64,000 nt of DNA, from positions 62,001 to 126,000 of the forward strand of contig NZ_JAQBOC010000076.1 of NCBI RefSeq assembly GCF_028288225.1, written 5' to 3'. This DNA comes from Mucilaginibacter sp. GTDB taxonomy: Bacteria; Bacteroidota; Bacteroidia; Sphingobacteriales; Sphingobacteriaceae. The notes beneath the pieces were generated by a model that saw only the letters and a program-made list of their open reading frames with translations, did not search any database and was not told where the DNA came from. Below are positions 26,509 through 36,347 of this stretch, in pieces; position 1 is the first letter of the stretch; every line of letters begins with the position of its first letter. The translations under genes were made by a program, and so were the position numbers.

Positions 26509-27327
26509 TTACCTCAACCCCTTCTCTTCTAAATATTTTATTAAAGCCGGCGGGTTATCTGTTTGCAAACCCTTTAAACCAAGGGCAATTGCCTTATCCC
26601 AAACCAGCGGCCCTTCCAGCGGCCCCTGAGCATCGGGCCAAACGGGTAAATTAAGGGATGCAGCAAACGCCAGCATATCACTGTTATAGGTATTATAATT
26701 TCCGTCGAGCACATCCGGGTGGTATGCATCAATAAACTTTTTCATGGCCACGGGATCTTTTATACTATCTGGCATACTCAACATCAGGGGCATGGCTGGG
26801 TCGGTTTTACGCCAGTCGGTAATCTGCGAAGCCTTGTTAATGTAAACCAACACCTGTTTTTCCATATGGTATTGTTTTAGCAGGTTCAGGGTAGCTGTTG
26901 CATCGGCTTCCTTAAAATCTATATAAATATAAATTTTATCCTTGCAAAGCTCCAGGATCTGTTCAAAAGTGGGGATCCGGTAAGTAGCCGTATCAGGCTT
27001 GCTTTTAACCCTTACTTTAAGCTCCGCTACCTGCTGCACGGTAAGATCTTTGATCAATCCTTTGCTATCGGTCATCCGGTTTATGCTGGCATCGTGCATG
27101 CTGATGAGTTTTCCATCGCTGGTGGTGCGTAAGTCTATCTCAATGTAATCGGCACCATCCTTAATAGTTGCGGCATAACCTTCCAGGGTATTTTCAGGAT
27201 AAACGGTATGATCGCCCCGGTGAGCAACAACAATATATTTATGCCTTGCTTTTGGTACGGGGTTTTGAGCGTAATTTGTTATTGGTATTAGTAGTAGCAG
27301 AGTGGCTGCTAAACATATGAATTTCAT
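26509..27327 (-). CDS. Secreted glycerophosphodiester phosphodiesterase
   Basis: A 272-residue GDPD with a signal peptide (1-20, ITNYA). It hydrolyses glycerophosphodiesters to glycerol-3-phosphate and an alcohol, here in the periplasm. The TIM-barrel metal and acid-base residues are all visible: His36-Arg37 in VVAHRGD, Glu45 in PENT, Glu63 and Asp65 in YIEIDLRTTSDG, and His78 in SMHDASINRMT. It starts 26 nt after the propeller/phosphoesterase gene and is the last gene of the SusC operon, so it probably finishes deacylated lipid headgroups taken up by SusCD. Confidence 0.92.
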   Translation of the reverse strand: MKFICLAATLLLLIPITNYAQNPVPKARHKYIVVAHRGDHTVYPENTLEGYAATIKDGADYIEIDLRTTSDGKLISMHDASINRMTDSKGLIKDLTVQQVAELKVRVKSKPDTATYRIPTFEQILELCKDKIYIYIDFKEADATATLNLLKQYHMEKQVLVYINKASQITDWRKTDPAMPLMLSMPDSIKDPVAMKKFIDAYHPDVLDGNYNTYNSDMLAFAASLNLPVWPDAQGPLEGPLVWDKAIALGLKGLQTDNPPALIKYLEEKGLR

Positions 27328-27353
27328 ATTTAGTTATTATAAATTAGATGTTA

Positions 27354-30089
27354 TTAATCCTTATCGCCCTTATCCAGGCGCTTGCGTTCATTTCTTTCAT
27401 GTTCTTCATCATCCATATCAGGGCCTTTTTCAATTTTTCGCCAGTCAATGGTTTTATTATATCTCAACATTGCCTTTTGCGGGTCAAAGATCCTGGTATC
27501 GCTTTTAATTAAGGTATAGGGTGTATAATCAGGTTTGGATGTAAAAAAATCCTGTAATAAAGTACCCGTAGCATCATATTGATTTACATAGGGAACATCC
27601 AGTATGTTATAAATGGTTTTAATGATCGCTCCAAAATTTGCATGCGTATGGCTCACATATCCTTTTTTAACATATGGCCCCGCCAGCATAAGTATTGACC
27701 TGTGGGCATCAAGATGGTCAACGCCGCCCTGGGGATCGTCCTCAGTAATAATAACCAGCATATTTTTCCAGTATTTGGTGCGCGACAAAAAATGCAATAT
27801 GCGCCCTACGGCAAGGTCATTATCAGCAACAAAAGATTGTTTATACGGATACCCGTCTTCCGGCCTTACATCAGCAGTATGATCATTGGGTACTTGCATG
27901 GTTATTAAAGCAGGCATTTTTTTCCTGCCTTTAATCCACATCTTGGTAAATTCACCCTCAAACTGATCCATCCTGAACTGATCAGGGATATTGGTATTAA
28001 AGCCGGCATAATTATGGCTGGTTCGGTTGAATAATGCCTTTTGCATAGGTACCATTACCACATGGCCTGAACCTGTTGCAGTATCCTGCCATTCTTCGCG
28101 ATTGTGGGCGGTTTCATTTCCCTCGCCAAAATTGTAAAATTCAACTCCTTTGCGGTCCAAAGCTTCCCATAATCCGCCACGTTCAGCATAGTCTTCAGGA
28201 TCCATGCTTCCCGTTGATCCCGGAAAGCGCCTTCCCGGTGCGGTTGAAAATATTTTGGCTGTTTTGCTTACGTTTGAATTTGCTTCAACCCATTCATTCG
28301 GAATAACGCCAAGCATCCAGTGATGGCCATGTATTGAGGCATCGCTATCGCAATAGTAATTATCAGAAAAAGCAAACTGCTGCGCTGCTTTTAGATGATT
28401 TGGGGCTACCTTAAGATTCGGCAATTGAGTTTTTAAGGCATCGGGCAGGGTATACTCACAATTTACGCCGAACCGGGCAAGTGTGCTGTCTCCGTTCGCA
28501 TTTTTTAGCTGCCCCATTACCTCATCATAAGTACGGTTTTCCTTTGTTATATAAACAATGTACTTAATTGGGGTTGGCGTTAGCCCCGGCAGCGCCGGTA
28601 AGGGATTGGTTGGGTCAACAGTAACAGTTTTACTTAAAAAAGTATTACTGATAACCTGACTGGTATAATTTTTCAGCTTTTCAATATCAGGCACAAGAAG
28701 TTTTTGAAACAGGCCCAGTTGTATATCACCAATATAAGTTCCCTGTGGTGGTTTAATAAACCCGGCCCCGCCGTTCGGACCCGCACCCAGCCCCCTGCAT
28801 GATGTTATATAAAGTTCTTTTTCATTGGCAGATAACTTAACCCTTGACGGACCCCAGCCTGTAGGGATAAGGCCCAGGGTAGTTTTTGAAGGTACATCAA
28901 TAACCGCTACCGCATTAAAACCAAGCAAAGCTACATATAGTGTTTTTTCATCCTTGCTTAAGCAAATTCCAAATGGAAGCAGGCCGCGATAATGATCAAC
29001 TCTTTTATCTGTTGTAATAGGTATGTCACCCAGCAATTGATGATTTTTATAGTCGATTATTGAAATATTGTCATTAGTAGCATTTGTAACATAAGCATAC
29101 CTGCTGCCTACGGCTATTGAATTTGGACTAGCTCCGCCAACAACCTCGGCCCCTTCAATCATTTGCCCTACCTGGTGGCCTGTTTTAAATTTATTAATGA
29201 TGCGGTTGGATGCAAGGTCAATAGTAAAAACGCTCATAGCCTCAGGCGATAACGGACTACCAACGCCCGGAATTTGCCGGCCTTCTACAACTGTTCCTTC
29301 TATTGATTCTTTAGTGTTGTTGCCATAAGGATGATGGGTGATCATTATAGAGTCAACATTTTTGGGGGTTGCTCCCTTTATCAGCGGGTATGAATACATC
29401 CCAACATTGGCCACAAATGCGGTCTTTTTATCCGGACTAAGGGCCAGGCCAAATGGCTGCCTTCCCGAAGGGATCGACGCTGTAATGGTTTTAGTTGCCA
29501 GGTCAATACGAACCATCCTGAAATTCCCCCTGTCCAAAACCAGTAGCTCATTATTTGCATCATTCAGCAGCAGGTCTGAGGTAAAACTATCTTCATAATT
29601 TACTCCATCCACTTTGCCATTTAGCGATAAGGAGTCTACCCGTTTCAACGTTTCGGTATCATATACAATTATAGCTCCGTTATCTCCCCCGCTCAGGTAC
29701 ACGGTTTTTGAATCCGGTGCAAAAGCAACTCCTAAAAATGAACCATCTTTAATGGGTGAAATTATTGTTTTATCGTACGAGGGAACCCTTAAGGCATCCA
29801 TTGATGCAAGATCTATTAAAGTAATTACCCCATTATGCAGTGTAATTGCTTTTTTTCCATCGGGAGAGATGGAAAGCCCGAAGGGATCATGGGTGATGCG
29901 TACTATTTGTCCCGCTGGCGTTACAAAACGGCCGCTGGGTAATACAGAGACCCTGTGTTGATCAATTTTACAATATTCGCTCACACCCGGAACTTCCAGA
30001 ATCGTTGCTCGTTTTTGAGCACATACAGAGGAAGCAACTATAAATAAAAATGCTGCTACAGAAAAAAATTTATCTTTCATCGCTATCAA
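27354..30089 (-). CDS. Beta-propeller / PF04185-type phosphoesterase fusion, secreted
   Basis: A 911-residue exported protein (signal peptide to about residue 24; a second ATG three codons in is also possible). Residues 30-470 are a YVTN/YncE-like beta-propeller with repeated blades such as PFGLALSPDKKTAFVANVG. Residues about 505-850 are an alkaline-phosphatase-superfamily phosphoesterase with KENRTYDEVMG, FSDNYYCDSDASIHGHHWM, ITEDDPQGGVDHLDAHR and SHTHANFG. The catalytic domain is of the same PF04185 group as the phospholipase C at 40432. It sits between SusD and GDPD in the operon, so a phospho- or phosphono-diester substrate is likely but not proven. Confidence 0.85.
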   Translation of the reverse strand: MIAMKDKFFSVAAFLFIVASSVCAQKRATILEVPGVSEYCKIDQHRVSVLPSGRFVTPAGQIVRITHDPFGLSISPDGKKAITLHNGVITLIDLASMDALRVPSYDKTIISPIKDGSFLGVAFAPDSKTVYLSGGDNGAIIVYDTETLKRVDSLSLNGKVDGVNYEDSFTSDLLLNDANNELLVLDRGNFRMVRIDLATKTITASIPSGRQPFGLALSPDKKTAFVANVGMYSYPLIKGATPKNVDSIMITHHPYGNNTKESIEGTVVEGRQIPGVGSPLSPEAMSVFTIDLASNRIINKFKTGHQVGQMIEGAEVVGGASPNSIAVGSRYAYVTNATNDNISIIDYKNHQLLGDIPITTDKRVDHYRGLLPFGICLSKDEKTLYVALLGFNAVAVIDVPSKTTLGLIPTGWGPSRVKLSANEKELYITSCRGLGAGPNGGAGFIKPPQGTYIGDIQLGLFQKLLVPDIEKLKNYTSQVISNTFLSKTVTVDPTNPLPALPGLTPTPIKYIVYITKENRTYDEVMGQLKNANGDSTLARFGVNCEYTLPDALKTQLPNLKVAPNHLKAAQQFAFSDNYYCDSDASIHGHHWMLGVIPNEWVEANSNVSKTAKIFSTAPGRRFPGSTGSMDPEDYAERGGLWEALDRKGVEFYNFGEGNETAHNREEWQDTATGSGHVVMVPMQKALFNRTSHNYAGFNTNIPDQFRMDQFEGEFTKMWIKGRKKMPALITMQVPNDHTADVRPEDGYPYKQSFVADNDLAVGRILHFLSRTKYWKNMLVIITEDDPQGGVDHLDAHRSILMLAGPYVKKGYVSHTHANFGAIIKTIYNILDVPYVNQYDATGTLLQDFFTSKPDYTPYTLIKSDTRIFDPQKAMLRYNKTIDWRKIEKGPDMDDEEHERNERKRLDKGDKD

Positions 30090-30208
30090 TTATTATGGAT
30101 TTTATTTACTTTTTGCAATAAAAGCATTACGTATAAAGTAAGCTCATTAATATTATAAAATAAAGAAGCCACCCGGTTTTGGCGGATGGCTTCCTGTAGA
30201 AAGTATTA

Positions 30209-31792
30209 TTATTTAAGGATCCACATTACACCATTAATATCATCGTTGCCACCATACTGGCTTGCAAGCGCAGTATTGTAATTGGCAGCATTTGCGGTAC
30301 GCTCTGACGATGGGTACTGAAAACGTAAAGCTATCCGCTGCCCGTTGCTGGTACCAGGACCAGTAGTAAAGTTTGGCACCCCTGTTCTGCGATAAGTAAA
30401 GTATGACTCTAAACCTGAATGGCGGAATAGTGCAAGATATCTTTACTGCAGGATTTGTGTTAAGCCAGTTGCACCACCGGCATATTTTACAGCTGATTGT
30501 GTATAATAAGTATTCCAGTTTGTATTAATAGCATAGGTATCATAATTGGCGATATTGGTTGTACTGGATGAACCAGGACGGTAAAAATAAGCGGTGAATG
30601 ATCCTGTAACCGGGATACCATAATAAGCCATTGATGCCTGGATACCTGCGGTATAGTAAGTTTCCGCATTTCCCGGAGCCCAGCCACGGTTAATACCTTC
30701 TGCAATATTAAACATCAATTCAGGGTAACCAATTTGAATACTTGGCTCGCCGGTATAGGTTGAATAATAACGTTTGCGGTTAATGAATGAATAAAATTGC
30801 AATCCGGCATTATTATACATTACTCCAAGGTCTAAACCAGGGTCTGCACCTACAAATGAAGCAAAATCTGTTGGGCTCTGCTTTTTAGTATCAACTAAAT
30901 AACGCGCAGGCTCAGCTGTAACATAAACCCTTGGATCTTTAAAAGAAGTTAATAATTTAATATATGTTTGAGAAGAGTTTTGCCTTGAGCCATTTTGACC
31001 AAAGTTATCAGGATTTTGCGGATAATAATTGGTAGGTGCAACAAATGTATATTGCAGGTTATCATCGGAACTGGCCATCAGCGGATATTTTGCAGGATTG
31101 GCAATTATGGCTGCAAATTGTGCCGGCACGTTTAAATCTGTTTCAGAAGTTTTTTTACTCAGTTCTGTTAACAACCTTATCCTGTAAGCGTTCACAACTT
31201 TTTGCCATTTAGTTAAATCGCCACCAAAAAATATGTCCCCGGTCAATGTATTACTGCCTGTGGTGATCAATGATGCAAGATCGGCGTTTGCACTTTCTAA
31301 CCAGGCTAATGATTGTACCATTACTGCTTTTTGGCTATCATAAACAGGTTTAAGGTTAGCAAGTCCTTGTAAAGCTTGTGTCATTGGGATATCCCCTTCT
31401 TCCAAACTCATTTTACTAAAGAAATAAGCCCTGAAGAATTTACCGATTGCACTGTACGGATTAACAGCCGGAGAGCCTGCAACTACTGCCTGTTGCTCCA
31501 TAAGAAGTACATTTTTCAGCGTAAGGTAATAATTGTCTCCTGAACCCAAATCATAAGTATTATCACCATAATAATTATAGTTATAAATGTAATACTGATC
31601 GTATATTTCTGAAGAACCATCAGGGAAATCAACCATACTATTTAACACCCCATTTAATAGTAACGATGCCGGTACACTGGTTGGCACATTATGGTTTATA
31701 GCCCTGTCCTCAAAAGTCTTTTTACAGCTGCTTACCGTCAATACCATAAGTACCGGCAGTAAATAAATTTTTAATATCTTTTTCATGATCAT
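30209..31792 (-). pseudogene. SusD/RagB-type lipoprotein interrupted by an in-frame TAA
   Basis: The open part (30443-31792) encodes 449 residues: a SusD-like lipoprotein (lipobox TVSSC, Cys23; a second ATG lies at codon 3) with the TPR-like helices and YPELMFNIAEGINRGW of the family. Translation stops at codon 450, a TAA at 30443-30445, but the same frame continues for 77 more codons to a stop at 30209-30211. That tail contains LALFRHSGLESYFTYRRTGV, the standard SusD C-terminus. The expected residue at the stop is Gln (CAA to TAA, one base). So this is a nonsense mutation or a sequence error, not a frameshift. SusD captures ligand for SusC; the truncated form would lack part of its C-terminal lobe. 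Confidence 0.85.
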
Positions 31793-31805
31793 TATCTTAT
31801 TTTAA

Positions 31806-34800
31806 TTAGAATGATAGTTTAATATTCAACCCGTAGCTGCGCACTGATGGTGACTGCAAGCCTGTACTGGTGGTAGCAGAGTTGGCATACTGATCTAAAT
31901 CAACATCCTTAAATTCCGGATTCTTGTAGAAGTAAAGCAGGTTACGGCCATAAATCGATGCTGACGCTTTTTCAATGAAGGTATTCTGCAGCCATTTTTT
32001 AGGCACATCATAGCTTACTGTTACTTCGCGTAATTTTGCATAGGTTTTGCTCATTAGGTTAGCTTCAGTAAAATTATAATATTCACTGGCGTACTCCTGT
32101 ACAAAGGCTTTTGATGTATTAGGCGAATATTGCAACGCACTGTAATTTAATACAGCACCGGTTTTTGAGTCATAGTTAGGGGCAACGCCATTTGATATTA
32201 CTACACCCTTGCCTACATAACTACCGGTATAACCTGTTTTACCAAAGTTTAACCAGTCCTGGTAACGGGCAGCGCCCAAAGCGCCTTCAGCTGTTAAGGC
32301 ATTACTACCACCACGAACTGTTTTGTTATGAACATAATCTGAAGTAACCCCGCCTACTGCACCATCAAACTGAAAACTTAAGCTCACGCTTTTGTAGTGA
32401 ACTTTATTATAGATAGACCAGTTGTAGTCAGCATTAAGGTGCCCTAACACAGAAGGAAAGCTATTTTTTAACGGTTCGCCATTCGCTCCGTTGATGATCA
32501 CTCCTTCAGGTGTCCTTACAAAGGCCGAACCGTAAAATATATCGGTACGGTCACCTTTCTTAAAATAAGTGTTGTAAGTTGATTGGCCAGCTGGCAATTC
32601 AGCAAAAATTTGTTTGTAGGTAGATAAGTTAACCAAAACATCCCATCCAAAACCGCCAAGGTCCTTTATTGGGGTACCGGTTAATGAAAGTTCATAACCG
32701 GTGGTTTTTGTTTTTAAAGCATTTATGTATTCTGTAGTATACCCGGTTGCCGTTGAAATAGCATTAGCCAATATCTGCGGCCCGTCTACATACTGGAACG
32801 CAGTACCGCTTAATCCCAAACGGTTTTGAAGGAATTTAATATCAAAGCCTTCTTCGTAATTTACGCGTGTTGATGTTTTAATGCCGTTTGCATACAAGCT
32901 GTTAGGCCCATAACCAGCGGTTTGGCTATTGTATGGCTTTGCCGTAGAATAAGAGGTATTAAGTGCATATGTAGGGCCATTATAAGGAGAATTATAAGTG
33001 GTTCCGTAACCCAGTGGGTTATTAAAAAGTGAAGCACCGGTACTTCCTCCAAAGGCTGTTATTGAACTAAAAGGTGCGGGGCCTATAGTAGGGCTGGTGG
33101 CATCACTGCGAATATTGGCATATGAAAATCTTGCTTTCAGGAAAGATATAAACTCCGGCATTCTAATATAATCCGAGATCACTGTAGCTAGTGAGGCACT
33201 TGGATATAAATAAGTGGTTGGCTGCTGGAATGATGATGAATATTCATTACGGATGGTCGCTGACAAAGTTGCATACTTGCCAAACGATGCATCTAACGAT
33301 GCAAATTCACTTAACTGGATCTGTGCTGAATTAAAGCTGGTTGCCTGTAAAGCATTACGTGAATTACTGAAGGCATAAACATTTGGCACGTTCAGGTAAT
33401 CAGTTGAAACCCAGCTGGAGTTATATTTAAAACTACGCAGGTTACTACCCACCAAACCGGATAAATTTAGAAAATGCTTTATGGTGTAATCGAAATTTAC
33501 CGTTAACAAGGTATTGTTGTCAAACAGGTCGCGCCTGTCTTCTCGATAGTCACCCTGGTTTCCTTCACGCCCGTAAGGGTGAGCAGAAAAAGGCATATCC
33601 TCCGTACGCAGTAGGTTGTAAGTGTCAATCTGGTTTTTTAAAGATATATTAACGTGGTTATCAACTTTGTAGTTAGCAGACAAATAACCATAAATATCAT
33701 TTTTGTAATGTCCCCTTGTCCATATTTTAGTTAATAAATAAGGATTATGGTAACGGGTATACTCAGCAAACTGCGACTGAATATTAGTTTTACCCGGCTG
33801 CCAGATAGCTTTAATATCAGGAGCATTTACATCCCAGTCAGCTCCTGTCCAGATGGCCATGTTGTAGATGATACTATTCGGGCCGTACTGAACGTCCGGA
33901 AAATCATTAGTGCTTTGCCTGTTAAAATCAACACTTGCTTCAAATTTTAACCGCGGGGATGCATTATACGATGCATAAATGTTTGCATTTGCTATATCAA
34001 GGTATTGAGATGGGATATAACTTTTTTGATGTTCCTGCGAAGCGGAAAACCTAATATTATAATTATCCCCATTTGCTGTTAAGGCAACGTTGTTATTGGT
34101 TTGATAACCGGTTTGTAAAAAATTAGCCAGGTTATTTGCACCTCTTGCAGTCCATGGAGTTCCCTGGCGTACACCATTAACAACCGGGCTGTCATATTGA
34201 GGGATAAGCTGGCCAGCAAAATATGGCCCCCAAACATCATAATCACTATCCACACCACCCGGTGCACCACCTTTACCATCAACAAATTGATAAAAGGTAT
34301 TTTCACCCGGCCCGAATGAATTTTGTATTCGCGGAAATGCAAGAAATCCTTTATTGATCACGGTGCTACTGTTTATTTCGACAGATAACCCCTTTTTATT
34401 TTTATCACCTTTTTTAGTGGTTATCAAAATGGCGCCAAATTGTGCGCGACTACCATATAATGCAGCAGCAGCCGGCCCTTTAAGCACGGTATAGCTCTCA
34501 ATGTCATCAGGGCTCAAGTCAAAAGTATCTGAGTTAAAAGGCAATCCGTCAATAACATATAACGAGACTTCGTTGCCACGGATAGTTACTTTAGGACTTC
34601 CCAAAATTTCTGATGTGGCGCCTACCTGTAAACCGGCTACCTTACCAATTAAGCCGTTAATAGGATTAGGGTCGCGGGCAGTAGTTAAGGCATCGCCGTT
34701 TACGGTTTGAATAGCATAACCTACGCGGCGTGTTTCCTTTTTAACACCTAAGGCCGTTACCACAACTTCATTTAGTACTTTGGCATCATCAGCCATTGAT

Positions 34801-35087
34801 ACATTGTAGTTGCTTTGATCGCCTATAGTAATTTCCCGTGTTACAAATCCCAGGAATTTAAAAACAAGCACCTGGCCTTTTTCAACGGTAAATAAAAAGC
34901 GACCGTTAAGATCTGTTACTGTGCCTTTTGTGGTACCTTTAAGCATAACGCTCACGCCTGGTAAAGGCTGTTTTTTGTCATCGGTTACAGTACCGCCGAT
35001 CTTTGATTGCCCGAATAAAATTATCGGGGCAAGACAGAATAACAATACCGTTATTACGGTCTTTAGTTGCATGTAAATCTGTTTCAT
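31806..35087 (-). CDS. SusC/RagA-type TonB-dependent outer-membrane transporter
   Basis: A 1093-residue SusC protein: signal peptide (ILFGQ), an N-terminal carboxypeptidase-regulatory-like domain (GGTVTDDKKQPLPGVSVML), a TonB plug (YVIDGLPFNSDTF, then VLKGPAAAALYGSRAQFGA) and a 22-strand barrel ending GLNIKLSF. The first ATG (35085-35087) is used; another ATG 15 nt downstream would still give a signal peptide. It imports the ligand held by SusD using TonB energy. It is first in the operon SusC, SusD, propeller/phosphoesterase, GDPD. Its promoter carries the 36-bp element shared with the HAD operon. Confidence 0.94.
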   Translation of the reverse strand: MKQIYMQLKTVITVLLFCLAPIILFGQSKIGGTVTDDKKQPLPGVSVMLKGTTKGTVTDLNGRFLFTVEKGQVLVFKFLGFVTREITIGDQSNYNVSMADDAKVLNEVVVTALGVKKETRRVGYAIQTVNGDALTTARDPNPINGLIGKVAGLQVGATSEILGSPKVTIRGNEVSLYVIDGLPFNSDTFDLSPDDIESYTVLKGPAAAALYGSRAQFGAILITTKKGDKNKKGLSVEINSSTVINKGFLAFPRIQNSFGPGENTFYQFVDGKGGAPGGVDSDYDVWGPYFAGQLIPQYDSPVVNGVRQGTPWTARGANNLANFLQTGYQTNNNVALTANGDNYNIRFSASQEHQKSYIPSQYLDIANANIYASYNASPRLKFEASVDFNRQSTNDFPDVQYGPNSIIYNMAIWTGADWDVNAPDIKAIWQPGKTNIQSQFAEYTRYHNPYLLTKIWTRGHYKNDIYGYLSANYKVDNHVNISLKNQIDTYNLLRTEDMPFSAHPYGREGNQGDYREDRRDLFDNNTLLTVNFDYTIKHFLNLSGLVGSNLRSFKYNSSWVSTDYLNVPNVYAFSNSRNALQATSFNSAQIQLSEFASLDASFGKYATLSATIRNEYSSSFQQPTTYLYPSASLATVISDYIRMPEFISFLKARFSYANIRSDATSPTIGPAPFSSITAFGGSTGASLFNNPLGYGTTYNSPYNGPTYALNTSYSTAKPYNSQTAGYGPNSLYANGIKTSTRVNYEEGFDIKFLQNRLGLSGTAFQYVDGPQILANAISTATGYTTEYINALKTKTTGYELSLTGTPIKDLGGFGWDVLVNLSTYKQIFAELPAGQSTYNTYFKKGDRTDIFYGSAFVRTPEGVIINGANGEPLKNSFPSVLGHLNADYNWSIYNKVHYKSVSLSFQFDGAVGGVTSDYVHNKTVRGGSNALTAEGALGAARYQDWLNFGKTGYTGSYVGKGVVISNGVAPNYDSKTGAVLNYSALQYSPNTSKAFVQEYASEYYNFTEANLMSKTYAKLREVTVSYDVPKKWLQNTFIEKASASIYGRNLLYFYKNPEFKDVDLDQYANSATTSTGLQSPSVRSYGLNIKLSF

Positions 35088-35127
35088 CTGTTAATTTTTA
35101 ATAGTGATGGGAAGGAAGTTTTCATGC

Positions 35128-35163
35128 AGCAATACTAAACTTTGTTTATTATTGGTAAACTAA
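35128..35163 (-). promoter_or_regulatory. Shared 36-bp promoter/operator, SusC copy
   Basis: On the minus strand this reads TTAGTTT, then ACCAATAATAAAC, then AAAGTTTAGTATTGCT. It matches 32 of 36 bases at 37050-37085, upstream of the HAD gene. It contains a promoter-like pair, TTTA, 19 bp, TAGTATTG (-7 at 35130-35137), 42 nt before the SusC ATG. A nearby inverted copy of the -7 part (TTAGTATT at 35165-35172 against AATACTAA at 35131-35138) could be a further operator half-site. The likely binder is the XRE-cupin regulator at 36348; this is inference. Confidence 0.7.
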
Positions 35164-35426
35164 ATTAGTATTAAGCAATATTTAATAATAGATGAGGAAA
35201 ATGTTAAGCGGGTAGATTTCTGTAACAGGGGCGTTACTTATTGCTTACAATATTTTAATATTGGAGGGGAGAGGTTAAAGCTGAAAGGTAAAAGGCGAAG
35301 GTTTTCCGCCGTGCCAGTTTCCGCGGGGTCTCTTTGAAAAAGGACCCTGCGCCGCATGCTAAGTGTGCAATTGACTGAAAATTATAAAAACTAATCTCCG
35401 GTCTCTAATCTCTATTCAACCAATTT

Positions 35427-36005
35427 CTAACCCCTATCCAGGTGTGCCAATGCAAGCTCTTTCAAATGGGCTACATTATTAACGGGCACATTCGTTTCTT
35501 TTGCCATATCGTCCCAGTAGCGTAAACGGATTATTAAATCGGCTTCAGGGTTCAGTTCAAATTCATCAGCTTCCTCTTTGCTCATTCTGCCGCCCTGGAA
35601 CTCCAGTGTTACCTTGCTTGCATCAGAAAGCTTGCTATAATATTCGGGCTGCTTGTAAGTGAGGTATCTTTTTGCCAGTACATGGCCCTGCACCAAATTG
35701 GCCAGCCTTTCTGAAAAGCCGCGTTCCAACAAATAATCAGCGCCAAGCTTTTCATGGTCTACATTACCCATCCCATCCATACTTTCCGCTTCTCCTTCTT
35801 CTGCACATAAATGGCCTATATCATGAAAAAATGCGGCAAGAATCACTTCATCATCATAACCCTCTTCTTCGGCAAGCGCTGCCGCCTGCGACATATGCTC
35901 CAGTTGCGAAACCGGCTCGCCTATATAATCCTCATCACCATATTTTTCATACAATGAAAAAACTTTGTTCACTATTGCCTTGTGATTGTTAGCTGCGGAT
36001 CTCAT
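35427..36005 (-). CDS. PhnZ/TmpB-like HD-domain mixed-valent diiron oxygenase
   Basis: 192 residues from the ATG at 36003-36005 (a second ATG 30 nt upstream is less likely). Every PhnZ active-site residue I recall is present with matching spacing: Tyr27 and Glu30 (PhnZ Y24, E27), His37 (H34), His61-Asp62 (H58-D59), His65 (H62), His84 (H80), His108 (H104), Lys112 (K108), Ser130 (S126), Arg162 (R158) and Asp165 (D161). PhnZ cleaves 2-amino-1-hydroxyethylphosphonate to glycine and phosphate with O2. No PhnY-type 2-oxoglutarate hydroxylase is in the window, so it may use an already hydroxylated substrate. It is encoded between the SusC operon and the XRE-cupin gene. Confidence 0.88.
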   Translation of the reverse strand: MRSAANNHKAIVNKVFSLYEKYGDEDYIGEPVSQLEHMSQAAALAEEEGYDDEVILAAFFHDIGHLCAEEGEAESMDGMGNVDHEKLGADYLLERGFSERLANLVQGHVLAKRYLTYKQPEYYSKLSDASKVTLEFQGGRMSKEEADEFELNPEADLIIRLRYWDDMAKETNVPVNNVAHLKELALAHLDRG

Positions 36006-36347
36006 TTGGGTAATTTTTGAGTGCAAATTAAACAAACGAATATTATGATTGTGTTAAGGGTGCATTAATGTCGCAACTATTGTCTGAATCAGAATTTTTC
36101 ACCTCTTGTTTGTTTTCTAAGGCGTTCAAGAAGGCTACGCCGTTTACAGGATTTGAGAATTCGCAGAATGTAAATTTGATTGCGTTATTGGATCTCATCC
36201 TGGTAATTTTTAAATTCTGATTCAGACAAAAAATTATCTTATAATCTTTTAATCCTAAAAATCTTAGTTTAACTTTTCTTAACATAAATATTATTTCCGG
36301 GCGTTTGGTTTATTAGTTACTTTGTGCCTCAAACCTTTTAAATATTA
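36006..36347. other. 342-bp divergent region between PhnZ-like and XRE-cupin genes, with an inserted repeat
   Basis: 36080-36229 is an inverted-repeat-bounded element (listed separately). Sequence near the PhnZ-like start, GGATCTCAT followed by GGTAATTTTT (about 35997-36019), is duplicated at about 36190-36211 on the far side of the element, so it looks like a duplication of the ribosome-binding and start region. Promoters for both genes should lie here, but I cannot place them with confidence. Confidence 0.45.
36080..36229. repeat. 150-bp element with perfect 18-bp terminal inverted repeats
   Basis: The ends are TTGTCTGAATCAGAATTT (36080-36097) and its exact reverse complement (36212-36229). 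The centre contains copy B (36106-36145) of the 40-bp dispersed repeat. It has no coding capacity beyond a translated-repeat frame. It is small enough to be a non-autonomous mobile element or a REP-like doublet. An element of the same design is at 63474-63557. Confidence 0.65.

Noticed and set aside
36043..36285. An 80-codon open frame upstream of the PhnZ-like gene, starting like a second copy of its N-terminus (MRS..NN).
   Set aside because: It spans the inverted-repeat element; the likeness is a duplicated start region, not a gene.
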